A stretch of DNA of 64,000 nt from an uncultured Mediterraneibacter sp. (GTDB lineage Bacteria; Bacillota; Clostridia; Lachnospirales; Lachnospiraceae), in the NCBI RefSeq assembly GCF_934330165.1, contig NZ_CAKRGI010000001.1:162408-226407 (forward strand). The letters run 5' to 3'. Each line of letters opens with the position of its first letter. The first letter of the stretch is position 1. A program made the position numbers and the translations under genes. The notes under the pieces are model-generated. The model saw only the letters and a list, made by a program, of their open reading frames with translations, was not told the origin of the DNA and searched no databases. Of the stretch, positions 37,683 to 46,816 are shown piece after piece.

Positions 37683-38444
37683 TTACTTCCTTCTCACATA
37701 CTCTGTAAGCTGCCGTTCCAGCTCTTCCATCGTCTTTTTCGTCTGTTCATTTGTATATGGCACACGTCCGATGATCCGCTTTACATACTGCTCTTCTGCC
37801 ACAATGTCCAGTGTCTCCCGAAAATTCAGATCATAAAAATATGCCACATAGGAAACCCAGTAATCCATCGGGGTTCTCCTGTCTTTGGAACAGATGCATT
37901 TTCCCGCAAATGCATCTTCACGTACTTTCGGTGAAATTGCGTACTTTCCCACCTCATCCGCAGACAGATCCAACAGCGTCTCCATGGCATCTTCCAGTTT
38001 CACCCGGCAGTTATCCAGCTTGTCTGCATCCCGGATCAATCTCGCATGAAGCAGCGTCCTCTCGTCTGTAATACCTGTCAGTTCGTAATCGCTGTGCTTT
38101 GCGATCGCAGTTCTGATCACATCGTCCCATGTATCTTCCTCAATAAACTGACGGATCATTCCCTCTTCAAATAAGACCTTTACTCCATAAGTTGCATGAT
38201 CCATTGTATCAGCCTCAAAGCTGTTGAACCGCTTCAACTGTTCAAACCGTCCGATATCATGCAGCAGTGCGATCAGCTTCGCAAGTTCCATATCTTCTGC
38301 CTGAAGCCCCATCCGCCGTCCGATCTCCTCACTGCACCGGATCACACCATAGGTATGTACGATCTTCAGCTTTACTTTATCATTCTCACGGTCATATCCA
38401 TTCAGATATTCCTCAAATACCGCCTTCACATGTTCAAAATCCAT
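37683..38444 (-). CDS. HD domain phosphohydrolase
   Basis: 253-residue cytosolic protein with an HD metal site: KIVHTYG (first His), LLHDIGRFEQ (HD), a later AKHSDYEL and RDADKLDN (last Asp). The HD family hydrolyses nucleotides, cyclic dinucleotides or other phosphates; this subgroup has no fixed substrate. ATG 38444 is preferred (GAGGAAG upstream); a GTG at 38456 is an alternative. Last gene of the minus-strand group that starts with ppk1 and corA, with a 70-bp gap. Confidence 0.85.
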   Translation of the reverse strand: MDFEHVKAVFEEYLNGYDRENDKVKLKIVHTYGVIRCSEEIGRRMGLQAEDMELAKLIALLHDIGRFEQLKRFNSFEADTMDHATYGVKVLFEEGMIRQFIEEDTWDDVIRTAIAKHSDYELTGITDERTLLHARLIRDADKLDNCRVKLEDAMETLLDLSADEVGKYAISPKVREDAFAGKCICSKDRRTPMDYWVSYVAYFYDLNFRETLDIVAEEQYVKRIIGRVPYTNEQTKKTMEELERQLTEYVRRK

Positions 38445-38526
38445 GATCTTCCTCACATTCTTCCCAATTTTTCCTGCTGACTTATCCGCAGCTTTTCAGC
38501 TGTTCTTTTCTCTGATCATTTCACGG

Positions 38527-39438
38527 TCAGATGATCTTCTTTTTCTTGAAAATATAGATACAGACAAGAATAATTATAACACTCAATACCATAACTGCAG
38601 GATATCCATTATCCAGTCCCGGCATATTCCTGAAATTCATTCCGAACCATCCTGTGATCAGGGTCAGCGGGAAAAAAATTGTAGACAAAACGGTCAGGAA
38701 CTGCATATTGCTGTTCTGACGTGCATCAATCTGTGCCTGATACGCTTCTTTTACCTGCTGGGCATACTCCAGAAGGTGAGCTGTCCTGCTCATCAGCCGG
38801 TCTGCCCGGTCAGACAGCGTACCAAAATATTTCAGATGCTTTTTCAAGAAAAATCCATTCTCATTCTCTTCCAGTTCTTTTGTCAGATCCATCATTTCAT
38901 CATAATAGCTTCTCAGATTCAGAAGTTCTCTCCTGATTGGCATCAGCCGGTTCTGAAATGTCTCTGTATGCTCCTGTGTCACATCCTCTTCCATCCTCAG
39001 AAGCCGTCGTTCATATGCCACAAGCATTTCCTGATCCCGGCTCATAAACTCTGCAATAAAATTATAAAGGAACCGTTCCTTTGTCTCTCCCTGATGCATC
39101 CTCTTTCTCTGGATCCGCCGGATGAGCCGGAGTGAAAAGTCCTCATCATCCACGATCACAATATGATAGCGGTTCACAAAAAACAACATTCTATATCGGC
39201 TGTTCAGTACATCCAGAAGCTTCGGAATACAGAGCGTTCCCGCAACGCACTCCTGCTGATTTTCTATCTTACAAAACCCAATCTTTTCCAGGCGGATCTC
39301 ATTCTCATAAATGATCCCCGCCTTTGCAAGCGTTTCCTCTGCATGCCGTGAATCCGTCACAAACACTGCAGGGCTTCTCTCTGCTTCCCACTCTTCTATT
39401 TCTACAGGCTGCAGTTGTCCGCCAAATTTAAATATCAT
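38527..39438 (-). CDS. corA: CorA family divalent cation transporter
   Basis: Mg2+/Co2+ channel of 303 residues: a large cytosolic domain with long helices (~100-235), then two C-terminal membrane helices separated by the selectivity loop, here GWFGMNFRNMPG (family motif GMN), ending in KKKK. The start overlaps the ppk1 stop by 4 bp (ATGA), which suggests coupled expression of cation uptake and polyphosphate synthesis, a metal-binding polymer. Confidence 0.93.
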   Translation of the reverse strand: MIFKFGGQLQPVEIEEWEAERSPAVFVTDSRHAEETLAKAGIIYENEIRLEKIGFCKIENQQECVAGTLCIPKLLDVLNSRYRMLFFVNRYHIVIVDDEDFSLRLIRRIQRKRMHQGETKERFLYNFIAEFMSRDQEMLVAYERRLLRMEEDVTQEHTETFQNRLMPIRRELLNLRSYYDEMMDLTKELEENENGFFLKKHLKYFGTLSDRADRLMSRTAHLLEYAQQVKEAYQAQIDARQNSNMQFLTVLSTIFFPLTLITGWFGMNFRNMPGLDNGYPAVMVLSVIIILVCIYIFKKKKII

Positions 39439-41504
39439 TCTACCACCTTATTTTCCGTCTTTATCGCAGCCCGGTCATATGCCTCCTGATAAAGCATTTC
39501 CTGAGAATCACATGGCTGCCCTTCATATTTTATCATAGAATACCTGCCATTGTAATCCTCGATTCTTGCTTTTTTATTATCGCTGAGCATCAGCTCAAAA
39601 AGTCCACGGATCCGTTTCTTTATTTTTTCTGAATAAATCGGAACTGCCACTTCTACACGCTTTACTGTATTTCTTGTCATAAAGTCGGCAGAACCAATAT
39701 AATATTTCGTTCTCTCTCCACAGCCAAAGATATAGATCCTGGAGTGTTCCAAAAATCTTCCGACAATACTGATAATATGGATATTGTCAGTTTCGCCTTT
39801 GATTCCCGGAATCATACAGCAGATTCCTCTTACGATCATATCCACTCTGACTCCTGCTTTGGATGCCTCAGCCAGTTTATCAATGATCCTTTTATCCGTC
39901 AGGGAATTTAATTTCAGTCCGATATAAGCATCTTCTCCCTGCTTTTTATGGCGGATCTCTTCGTTGATCAGAGCGATTACTTTTGATTGCAGACACTTTG
40001 GTGCAACCATGAGATGATCCACTTCCTCGATGATCTCACCTTTTGTCAGTGCCTGGAATACTCTGGCAGCCTCCATTCCAATCTGCTCATTTACCGTCAT
40101 CAGGCAAAGATCTGTATACAGTCTTGCTGTCTTTTCATTATAATTTCCTGTTCCGATCTGTGTGATATACTCAATCCCGTTCTCACCACGCCGCGTGATC
40201 AGACAAAGCTTGGAATGTACCTTATAGCCTTCCAGTCCGTAAATGATCTGACACCCTGCCTGCTCCAGCATTCTTGACCAGCGGATATTATTCTCTTCAT
40301 CAAATCTTGCCCGAAGTTCCACCAGTACAACAACTTCTTTTCCATTTTCAGCTGCTTCACACAATGCTTCCACTACCTTGCTCTGCTTTGCAAGACGATA
40401 GAGTGTCATCTTAATCGAGATCACACTTTCATCCTCTGCTGCCTCTGTCAGCATTTTAAGAAACGGACGGATTGATTCATAAGGGTAGGACAGCAGTTTA
40501 TCTTCTTCCCGGATCTGATCCAGTATACTTTCATTTTCCCTGAAGTCAGGACTCTTCTGCGGCACACGTTTCTCATAGAAAAGCTCGCTGTTCTTTCTTA
40601 GCAGATCCTGGATCTGAAAGATAAACGAAAGATCCAGCGGTGCCTCACTCTTGAATACCCGCTCCGGTGTGATCTCCAGATACCGGCATAATGCCTCGAT
40701 CACTGCCGGATCCATCTCTCTTGACATATCCAGCCGCACCGGTGAAAGTTTCTTTCTCTGCTTCATCAGATCTGCTATAAATTCCCGGTAATCCAGATCC
40801 TCATCATACAGGGCATCTGCATCAATATCCGCATTTCTCACCACGCGGATCAGAGATTTTCCTTTGACTTTATAACCTTTAAATACTTTCCCGATATAAT
40901 GGAGGATCAGTTCTTCCAGCAGCATATACCGTCCTTTTCCACCTGGAAGTTCGATCATCCTTGGCAGCATATTATTACTGCATGGAATAATTCCGATCCT
41001 TTCCTTTTTATTTCTCGTCTCCAGTACTACAACCGCATAGATCTCTTCATTTCTGAGAAATGGAAACGGCTGTCTTTTTGCAACGATTGTCGGCGAGCTC
41101 AGCGGCATGATCTCTCGATTAAAATATGCCTCCAGAAATTTTCTTTCATCCGGCTTTGCACCGGCAAAATCGATCAGCCTGATCCCATATCCTTCTATCT
41201 TCTTCATCAGTTCCATATACGCCTGATCCTTCCGATGGTTCAACTTCTTCACTTCTTTCAGGATCGCAAGGATCTGTTCCTGTGCTGTCATATTAGTCTT
41301 ATTTTCCCGGATCTCCGTATCCAGAAGCATCTGATCCTGCAAAGATCCTACCCGTACCATAAAAAACTCATCCAGATTACTCTGATAGATGGATACAAAT
41401 GTCATTCTCTCACAGAGCGGAACTTCCTGATTCTCAGCTTCTTCCAAAACTCTTGCATTAAATTTCAGCCATGATAATTCACGATTCATATAAATAGATT
41501 CCAT
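39435..41504 (-). CDS. ppk1: Polyphosphate kinase 1
   Basis: Reversible transfer of ATP gamma-phosphate to polyphosphate. 689 residues in four domains: N-terminal helical (MNRELSWLKFNARVLEEA), head, and two phospholipase D-like catalytic domains with the autophosphorylated His in KVHSKLCLITRR and the second His in AVPIYSEK-side region; IGTGNYNEKTARLYTD is highly conserved. ATG 41504 follows GAGGAGAATACT. First gene of ppk1-corA. Confidence 0.96.
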   Translation of the reverse strand: MESIYMNRELSWLKFNARVLEEAENQEVPLCERMTFVSIYQSNLDEFFMVRVGSLQDQMLLDTEIRENKTNMTAQEQILAILKEVKKLNHRKDQAYMELMKKIEGYGIRLIDFAGAKPDERKFLEAYFNREIMPLSSPTIVAKRQPFPFLRNEEIYAVVVLETRNKKERIGIIPCSNNMLPRMIELPGGKGRYMLLEELILHYIGKVFKGYKVKGKSLIRVVRNADIDADALYDEDLDYREFIADLMKQRKKLSPVRLDMSREMDPAVIEALCRYLEITPERVFKSEAPLDLSFIFQIQDLLRKNSELFYEKRVPQKSPDFRENESILDQIREEDKLLSYPYESIRPFLKMLTEAAEDESVISIKMTLYRLAKQSKVVEALCEAAENGKEVVVLVELRARFDEENNIRWSRMLEQAGCQIIYGLEGYKVHSKLCLITRRGENGIEYITQIGTGNYNEKTARLYTDLCLMTVNEQIGMEAARVFQALTKGEIIEEVDHLMVAPKCLQSKVIALINEEIRHKKQGEDAYIGLKLNSLTDKRIIDKLAEASKAGVRVDMIVRGICCMIPGIKGETDNIHIISIVGRFLEHSRIYIFGCGERTKYYIGSADFMTRNTVKRVEVAVPIYSEKIKKRIRGLFELMLSDNKKARIEDYNGRYSMIKYEGQPCDSQEMLYQEAYDRAAIKTENKVVE

Positions 41505-41632
41505 AGTATTCTCCTCTTTTATCCTGCTTTTATTGTCAACGGGTAATTCAATCCTGCTGGTTCATTCTATACTATCGGATCCTATGCCCGATCCATATTA
41601 TCTTTTTGTTAAATCTGTGTAAAATCTGCCCT

Positions 41633-42964
41633 TTACTTCCGCTTTTTTGCTGTATCCCTTCCCAATACGGCTATCATTTTCAAAATATGATCCTCTGTCA
41701 GCACCGCATGGAGCTTTCCGTGATGGGCTGTGACTACCGCTTTTGCGATTGAAAGACCGATTCCATATCCGCCTGTCTTCGTACTCCTTGATTCATCCCC
41801 ACGGTAAAATCGGTCAAATAAATGTTCTACCTGCTCTTTTTTCACAGACTGTGCCGGATTGCTGACAGTCAGTTGAAGATTTTTTCCCTGTGCTTTCAAT
41901 TCTACAACAATCTTTCCACCTTCATCTGCATATTTTACTGCATTATCCACCAGAATCCCTGTCAGCTTCCGGATTCCTTTCATGTCTCCGTTAAAAGTCA
42001 GCATGGGCTGGATTTCTTCTCTTAATTCCTTTCCTTTCAGTTTCGCCGGTCCCTGAAAGGACTGCACAACCTCACTGATCACATCCGAGATTGGAAATTC
42101 CATCCGCTTCTCTTCCTTTTTCCCTTCTTCCATTTTAGAAAGGTAGATCAGATCTTCTGTCAGTTCTCTCAGACGGTTCGTCTGCTTCTGAATATCTTCC
42201 ATCCATTCATTCGGCTCTTTTTCATCCTGCTCCAACTCCAGAACTGCAAGATCTGCATCAATGATCGTGAGTGGTGTCCTGATCTCATGGCCGGCATCTG
42301 TGATAAACCGCTTCTGCTTCTCATAACTTTCTGCAAATGGTCTTACGATCCTGCCGGAAAGTCCTGCCACAAGAAGTGTAACTGCCAGCAGTCCAAGCAA
42401 AGCGATCAGCACACTTATCTTCAGAAAATTCTGAAAAGTAGCAAGACTTTTACTACAGTCAACAAAAATCACCATACTGCCTTCCGATAATTCTTTGCAG
42501 TAATATCTGTAAGATGCTGCAAAGCCCTTTTTTTTCCCTGAATCTACTACATTCTCTGCATATTCCTTTGCTTCTGTCTCATCTACTGCGGCAATTTGAT
42601 CCAGATCTGTGGAAGTGACCGTTCCATCCTCTGCAAACTGAACTGAAAAATAACGGGTCTCGAAAGGAGTTTCTTTTGAAATCTGCATCTGACCTGCTCC
42701 TGCCAATGGTCCGTCTTCCGGCTTTTCATTTTCTGACTGCCCATCAGTTCTTTCTTTTTCTCCGCTCTCAGGCTTGCGGTCTCCCCCTGGCTGCCGCTCC
42801 GGAAATTTCCCATCATTGTCTGCCAGGATCCGCAGCATTCCATCGGCATCCCGCACAACCCCTCTGTAGTTCAATATATTCACTGTACCAAGGATCAGGA
42901 AAAGCACAACTGCAACCGAGACAGCTGCCAGCAGTGTCACTTTCACACGAAGCTTTTTAATCAT
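41633..42964 (-). CDS. Sensor histidine kinase
   Basis: 443-residue membrane kinase of the two-component pair. Membrane helix near residues 8-30, an extracytoplasmic domain of ~150 residues whose first part is rich in Glu, Lys and Gly, second helix (~185-207), H box DAGHEIRTPLTII, N box LVDNAVKYA and G box GGYGIGLSIAKAV. The start at 42964 has GGAGG 6 bases upstream and overlaps the response regulator stop by 8 bp. The signal is unknown. Confidence 0.92.
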   Translation of the reverse strand: MIKKLRVKVTLLAAVSVAVVLFLILGTVNILNYRGVVRDADGMLRILADNDGKFPERQPGGDRKPESGEKERTDGQSENEKPEDGPLAGAGQMQISKETPFETRYFSVQFAEDGTVTSTDLDQIAAVDETEAKEYAENVVDSGKKKGFAASYRYYCKELSEGSMVIFVDCSKSLATFQNFLKISVLIALLGLLAVTLLVAGLSGRIVRPFAESYEKQKRFITDAGHEIRTPLTIIDADLAVLELEQDEKEPNEWMEDIQKQTNRLRELTEDLIYLSKMEEGKKEEKRMEFPISDVISEVVQSFQGPAKLKGKELREEIQPMLTFNGDMKGIRKLTGILVDNAVKYADEGGKIVVELKAQGKNLQLTVSNPAQSVKKEQVEHLFDRFYRGDESRSTKTGGYGIGLSIAKAVVTAHHGKLHAVLTEDHILKMIAVLGRDTAKKRK

Positions 42965-43634
42965 CAGACACCTCCAGCGAATATCCGGCATTTCTTGCTG
43001 CACGGATCTGCACATCTGCATCCAGTGCAGTCAGTTTTTTTCTAAGATAAGAAATATACACCCATACAACATTGACTTCTGCATTGCTGTCGTAGCCCCA
43101 GATCTTCTCCAGAAATCGTTCCGCTGGAATAATATTTTTAGGATTTCCCATCAGAAATTCCATCATCTGAAACTCTTTATTGGTCAGCGTAAAGTTTCCA
43201 CTTTTAGAGGAAAGTTCTCTCGTTGCCCGATTTAGCGTAATATTTCCTACTTTCAGGATCGAATCATTCGCCTCCATTCTTGTCCGGGTCATCGCACGGA
43301 TTCTTGCCAGGAGTTCTTTTGGAGCAAATGGCTTCGTCAGATAATCATTCGCCCCACTGTCCAGTCCTTCCACCTTGTCATCTACTTCCGTTCTTGCAGT
43401 CAGGATCAGCACCGGCACTTCATTGCCTTCTGTCCGTATCGCTTTCAATACGGAAAATCCATCCACTCCCGGCATCATTACATCCAGAATGACTCCATCA
43501 TATTTTACCGTCCTGAGATAATCCAGTGCGGTAATACCATCCTCCACGGTGTCCACCGAATATCCATTTTTTTCAAGAATCACGCACAGTGCCTTTGCAA
43601 GAGACGTTTCATCCTCTGCGATCAATAATCTCAT
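42957..43634 (-). CDS. OmpR/PhoB-family response regulator
   Basis: 225 residues: receiver domain with acidic pocket AEDE, phospho-Asp in VILDVMMPG (~Asp51), ILTAR and LTKPF, then a winged helix (LTNKEFQMMEFLMGNP..., VWVYISYLRKKL). Translated together with the kinase gene that overlaps it. ATG 43634 has GGAGGTGA upstream. Confidence 0.95.
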   Translation of the reverse strand: MRLLIAEDETSLAKALCVILEKNGYSVDTVEDGITALDYLRTVKYDGVILDVMMPGVDGFSVLKAIRTEGNEVPVLILTARTEVDDKVEGLDSGANDYLTKPFAPKELLARIRAMTRTRMEANDSILKVGNITLNRATRELSSKSGNFTLTNKEFQMMEFLMGNPKNIIPAERFLEKIWGYDSNAEVNVVWVYISYLRKKLTALDADVQIRAARNAGYSLEVSDD

Positions 43635-43657
43635 TTTCCACCGTCACCTCCGCTATT

Positions 43658-44371
43658 CTACAGCTTTTCCACAAATCTGTAGAATTCTTCCATCGTTCCC
43701 TGATAATCGGTCTCCACCGGAAGTCCCTTTTTATTTTCCATCGTATCCGTTACAAGAAACGTCTTCACCCCCAGCCTGCGGATGACCAGATCCTCTTCTA
43801 CATCATTTCCTATCATCAGACATTCTTCCGGATTCAGGTTGAATTCTGTCAGGATCTGCCGAAAATACTCCGGATTAGGCTTACAATACACATTATCTTC
43901 ATAGGTGGTGATCACCTCAAAATCCTCTGCATCCAATCCTGCCCAGTGAATCCTGTTCAGCGTTGCACAACGTGGGAATACCGGGTTGGTGGCAAGATAA
44001 ACTTTTATTCCTTTGGACTTTGCCAGTTTCACGACTTCATCTGCCAATTCTGTCGGCTGCGTTGCACTGACTGCCTGGTTAAATTCGCCGTCATAAAATG
44101 CATCCGCAAGTGCCTCGGACTCTTCTCTTGATACTGGAAGACATGGATCAATATACGACCAGAAAGCTTCCCGGTTTGTCTGATTTCCATCATTCTTCAC
44201 CATCGCCACATATCCTTTCCATACTGCTCCTATAAACTCCTTTGGCTCGATTCTGACTCCTGCCTCCAGATATGCTTTTGCCAGAAGCGGCATATAAAAT
44301 TTCACAAATTCTTCCTGAACCATCGGCAGTAATGTGCCGTCCAGATCAAATAAAAGATGCTTGATCTCCAT
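43658..44371 (-). CDS. HAD family hydrolase
   Basis: 237-residue phosphatase of the HAD superfamily: motif I LLFDLDGTLLPM, motif II LATNP, motif III-like Lys in YCKPNPEYF and motif IV MIGNDVEEDLVIRR. A helical cap domain of ~90 residues lies after motif I. Substrate unknown. ATG 44371 with AAAGGAAG upstream; longer starts would run into the LysR gene. 23 bp before the response regulator gene. Confidence 0.92.
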   Translation of the reverse strand: MEIKHLLFDLDGTLLPMVQEEFVKFYMPLLAKAYLEAGVRIEPKEFIGAVWKGYVAMVKNDGNQTNREAFWSYIDPCLPVSREESEALADAFYDGEFNQAVSATQPTELADEVVKLAKSKGIKVYLATNPVFPRCATLNRIHWAGLDAEDFEVITTYEDNVYCKPNPEYFRQILTEFNLNPEECLMIGNDVEEDLVIRRLGVKTFLVTDTMENKKGLPVETDYQGTMEEFYRFVEKL

Positions 44372-44399
44372 CACTGATCTTCCTTTCTTTTTCATATTA

Positions 44400-45302
44400 T
44401 CATAAATTATAGTTGATTTTTTCTGTATTCTCAACCTGTCTGTACTGAAGATATTCTAAAAATCTCTGTACTGCAGGCTGTGCTTTTTTCCTGCTCCGCA
44501 TCGCCAGTCCGATATTCCGGTATGCCGGGATTTCCAGTTCTCTTGCCACGATTCTGTAGGGAATCCTCTTCAGGATCAGTTCCGGCAGAACACTGATCCC
44601 GAGTCCGCTCTCCACCATAGCCATGATGGCATAGTCATCCCACGTTGTAAAATGTACTTTCGGTGTCAGATGACTTCTTTCAAATATTTCCGAAACTTCC
44701 GCTTTCGCTCCTTTTTCCAACAGCATAAACGGTTCTTCACACAAAGCACTTACCGGAATTTTCCGGTACTCAGCAAGCGGATGTCCTTCTGGAAGTACGA
44801 CCAGCAGTCTGTCCTGTTCCAAAAAGACCGTATCCAGCTCTGCATGCGTCGGAAGTCTTAAAAATCCACAGTCCACTCTTCCTTCCAGAATCCATTCTTC
44901 AATCTCTGTATAATCGCCCAACAACATTTCATAATCAATTTCAGGATAATCTTTCTGAAATTCCCGGATGATATTCGGCAGCCAGTGCGTAGCAACACTG
45001 GAAAATGTTCCGATTCGGATCAGTCCTGACTTCAGTCCCTGCAGTTCATCTACCTCTGTCTGCAGCTTTTCATATTCTTTGCAGACATTTTCTGCATAAG
45101 GTAAAAGTTTCAATCCACTGCTGGTCAGTCTGACTCCTGATTTACTCCGCTCCAGCAGGATCACCTTCCATTCCTTTTCAAGATCATGGATCATCCGGCT
45201 AATCCCCGACTGCGAATAATTCAGAATTTCTGCCGCTTTCGTAAAGCTGCCACATGAAACCGTCGTCACAAATGCTTTATATTTTTGTATGTTCATATCC
45301 AT
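44400..45302 (-). CDS. LysR family transcriptional regulator
   Basis: 300 residues: N-terminal winged HTH (FTKAAEILNYSQSGISRMIHDLEKE) and a periplasmic-binding-like effector domain (LIRIGTFSSVATHWLPNII). Divergent from proB with a 159-bp intergenic region carrying a symmetrical operator candidate, so control of proB and itself is likely. The start is ATG 45302, with AAGGAGAG 11 bases upstream; an ATG six bases further in is an alternative. Confidence 0.93.
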   Translation of the reverse strand: MDMNIQKYKAFVTTVSCGSFTKAAEILNYSQSGISRMIHDLEKEWKVILLERSKSGVRLTSSGLKLLPYAENVCKEYEKLQTEVDELQGLKSGLIRIGTFSSVATHWLPNIIREFQKDYPEIDYEMLLGDYTEIEEWILEGRVDCGFLRLPTHAELDTVFLEQDRLLVVLPEGHPLAEYRKIPVSALCEEPFMLLEKGAKAEVSEIFERSHLTPKVHFTTWDDYAIMAMVESGLGISVLPELILKRIPYRIVARELEIPAYRNIGLAMRSRKKAQPAVQRFLEYLQYRQVENTEKINYNL

Positions 45303-45356
45303 AGTCTTTCATTCTCTCCTTCACAGTAATAAACTTTTTGATTATATTCGATTTCC

Positions 45357-45371
45357 TCATGCATATCATGA
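45357..45371. promoter_or_regulatory. Candidate LysR-type operator
   Basis: TCATG-CATAT-CATGA, a perfect 5+5 inverted repeat (T-N13-A pattern), centred about 49 bp upstream of the predicted proB transcription start and between the two divergent genes. Confidence 0.5.
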
Positions 45372-45377
45372 AAAACA

Positions 45378-45406
45378 TTCGCTTTTGTAATTTATAACTG
45401 TATGAT
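45378..45406 (+). promoter_or_regulatory. Putative proB promoter
   Basis: -35 TTCGCT (weak, 45378-45383), 17-bp spacer, -10 TATGAT (45401-45406). A weak -35 just downstream of the operator fits activator dependence. Confidence 0.45.
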
Positions 45407-45461
45407 ACGATAACTACATTGAGAAATCAAGTTATTTTCAAGACAGACAAAGGAGATTATC

Positions 45462-46259
45462 ATGGGACTTTATAATAACCGTATCGTAGTAAAAGTTGGA
45501 ACTTCCACGCTGACAAATGACGCTGGAAAAAGTGATCTCAGAACCACAGACCGGCTGGTCTGCGTACTTTCTGATATTCAGAATATGGGATATGAAGTTG
45601 TTCTTGTCTCTTCAGGTGCGATTGCCGTCGGACGGAACAAATTAAATATGACCTCCAAACCGGACAGCATGCGTATGAAACAGGCTGCTGCTGCGGTTGG
45701 ACAATGCAGTCTGATGTATCTTTATGACAAATTTTTCGGAGATTATGACAAGACTGTTGCACAGATTCTTCTCAATGCAGAAGATATCGAACAGGAAGAA
45801 AAAAAGGAAAATCTTATCAATACTTTCAATGCCCTGTTAGAAATGGGTGTGATCCCGATCGTAAATGAAAATGATTCCGTAAGCTATAAGGAAATTGAAT
45901 CCGAAGACCGCCTTTTCGGAGACAACGATATGCTTTCCGCTGTCGTAGCTGTTCTCTGCCGTGCTAAGCATCTGGTCATCCTTTCAGATATCGATGGATT
46001 CTATGACCATGATCCACGCCTTTATCCAAATGCAAGGCTCATCGAACAGATTGATACCATTGATGACAGTGTCTATGCACTGGCAGGCGGTGCCGGTTCC
46101 AGACGCGGTACAGGTGGAATGAGAACAAAACTTCAGGCTGCCGCACTGGCAACCTCTCAGGGAACCAATACCATTGTCACCAACGGAAAACATCCTGAAG
46201 CTTTATATGATATTGTAAAAGGACTGCATGCCGGAACTTTATTCCCGGGGAAAATCTGA
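45462..46259 (+). CDS. proB: Glutamate 5-kinase without PUA domain
   Basis: First step of proline synthesis: ATP-dependent phosphorylation of glutamate. 265 residues forming a single amino acid kinase domain: VVKVGTSTLT, LVSSGAIAVGRN, VNENDSVS, FGDNDMLSAVVA, LSDIDGFYDHDP and GTGGMRTKLQAA. The C-terminal PUA domain of the ~370-residue enzymes is absent. AAAGGAG precedes ATG 45462. proA does not follow; the next gene is convergent. Confidence 0.94.
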   Translation: MGLYNNRIVVKVGTSTLTNDAGKSDLRTTDRLVCVLSDIQNMGYEVVLVSSGAIAVGRNKLNMTSKPDSMRMKQAAAAVGQCSLMYLYDKFFGDYDKTVAQILLNAEDIEQEEKKENLINTFNALLEMGVIPIVNENDSVSYKEIESEDRLFGDNDMLSAVVAVLCRAKHLVILSDIDGFYDHDPRLYPNARLIEQIDTIDDSVYALAGGAGSRRGTGGMRTKLQAAALATSQGTNTIVTNGKHPEALYDIVKGLHAGTLFPGKI

Positions 46260-46345
46260 TCCGTGCAAAATTCGCTCTACACGGAGTCGGTTCTGTGAAA
46301 AACAGACCCGCCAACATTAGTTCTATAATAAAAGCAGGTATATAA

Positions 46346-46377
46346 AAAATCCGGTCTTTTCAAAGATCGGATTTTTT
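46346..46377 (+). terminator. proB terminator
   Basis: AAAATCCGGTCTTT pairs with AAGATCGGATTTT (46346-46375), T-rich tail. Upstream (46260-46315) two further short hairpins (TCCGTG/CACGGA and GGTTCTGT/ACAGACC) are seen. Confidence 0.8.
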
Positions 46378-46423
46378 ATATTATAATAGCAGTTTTTAAT
46401 AGCAGTTTTTACGCGAAACAAAT

Positions 46424-46816
46424 TTATTTTACCCGGTATCCGGTCGTATTGACAACAGCCGTCAGATTCCCCAACTCGTCTTTTACTTCAATTTTGTAGT
46501 AACTGGTAGAGCGGCCATTCCTGATGCAGACAGCTTCAGCAAAAAGCTGCTCTCCCTTTGCACTTCCAAGATAAGCAATATCCGAATGAAGTGACACCGT
46601 TCCTACTCCCTGCCAGTTCGCAGCTACAGCAAAAGCAAAGTCGGCTAATGTAAAATAAACTCCGCCCATCACTGCACCCATGGCATTGCGATGACGTGAT
46701 CCAAGCTTCAGACTGCACTTTGCATAATGGTCATCTACTTCCTCGATCACGGCTCCATTCTCCGTTGCAAACCGGTCATTTTCAAATAATTTCACCGTTT
46801 TCTCATCCGGCTTCAT
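46424..46816 (-). CDS. PaaI-family hotdog thioesterase
   Basis: 130-residue hotdog-fold acyl-CoA thioesterase: the helix-start HRNAMGAVMGGVYFTLADFAFA with the catalytic-region residues, and SDIAYLGSAKGE. PaaI-type enzymes remove hydroxyphenylacetyl- or other aryl/acyl-CoA. ATG 46816 (7 bases after GGGAGG) overlaps the 3' end of the exporter-like gene by 14 bp, so it belongs to the GntR - exporter - thioesterase operon. Together these suggest handling of aromatic acids. Confidence 0.88.
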   Translation of the reverse strand: MKPDEKTVKLFENDRFATENGAVIEEVDDHYAKCSLKLGSRHRNAMGAVMGGVYFTLADFAFAVAANWQGVGTVSLHSDIAYLGSAKGEQLFAEAVCIRNGRSTSYYKIEVKDELGNLTAVVNTTGYRVK

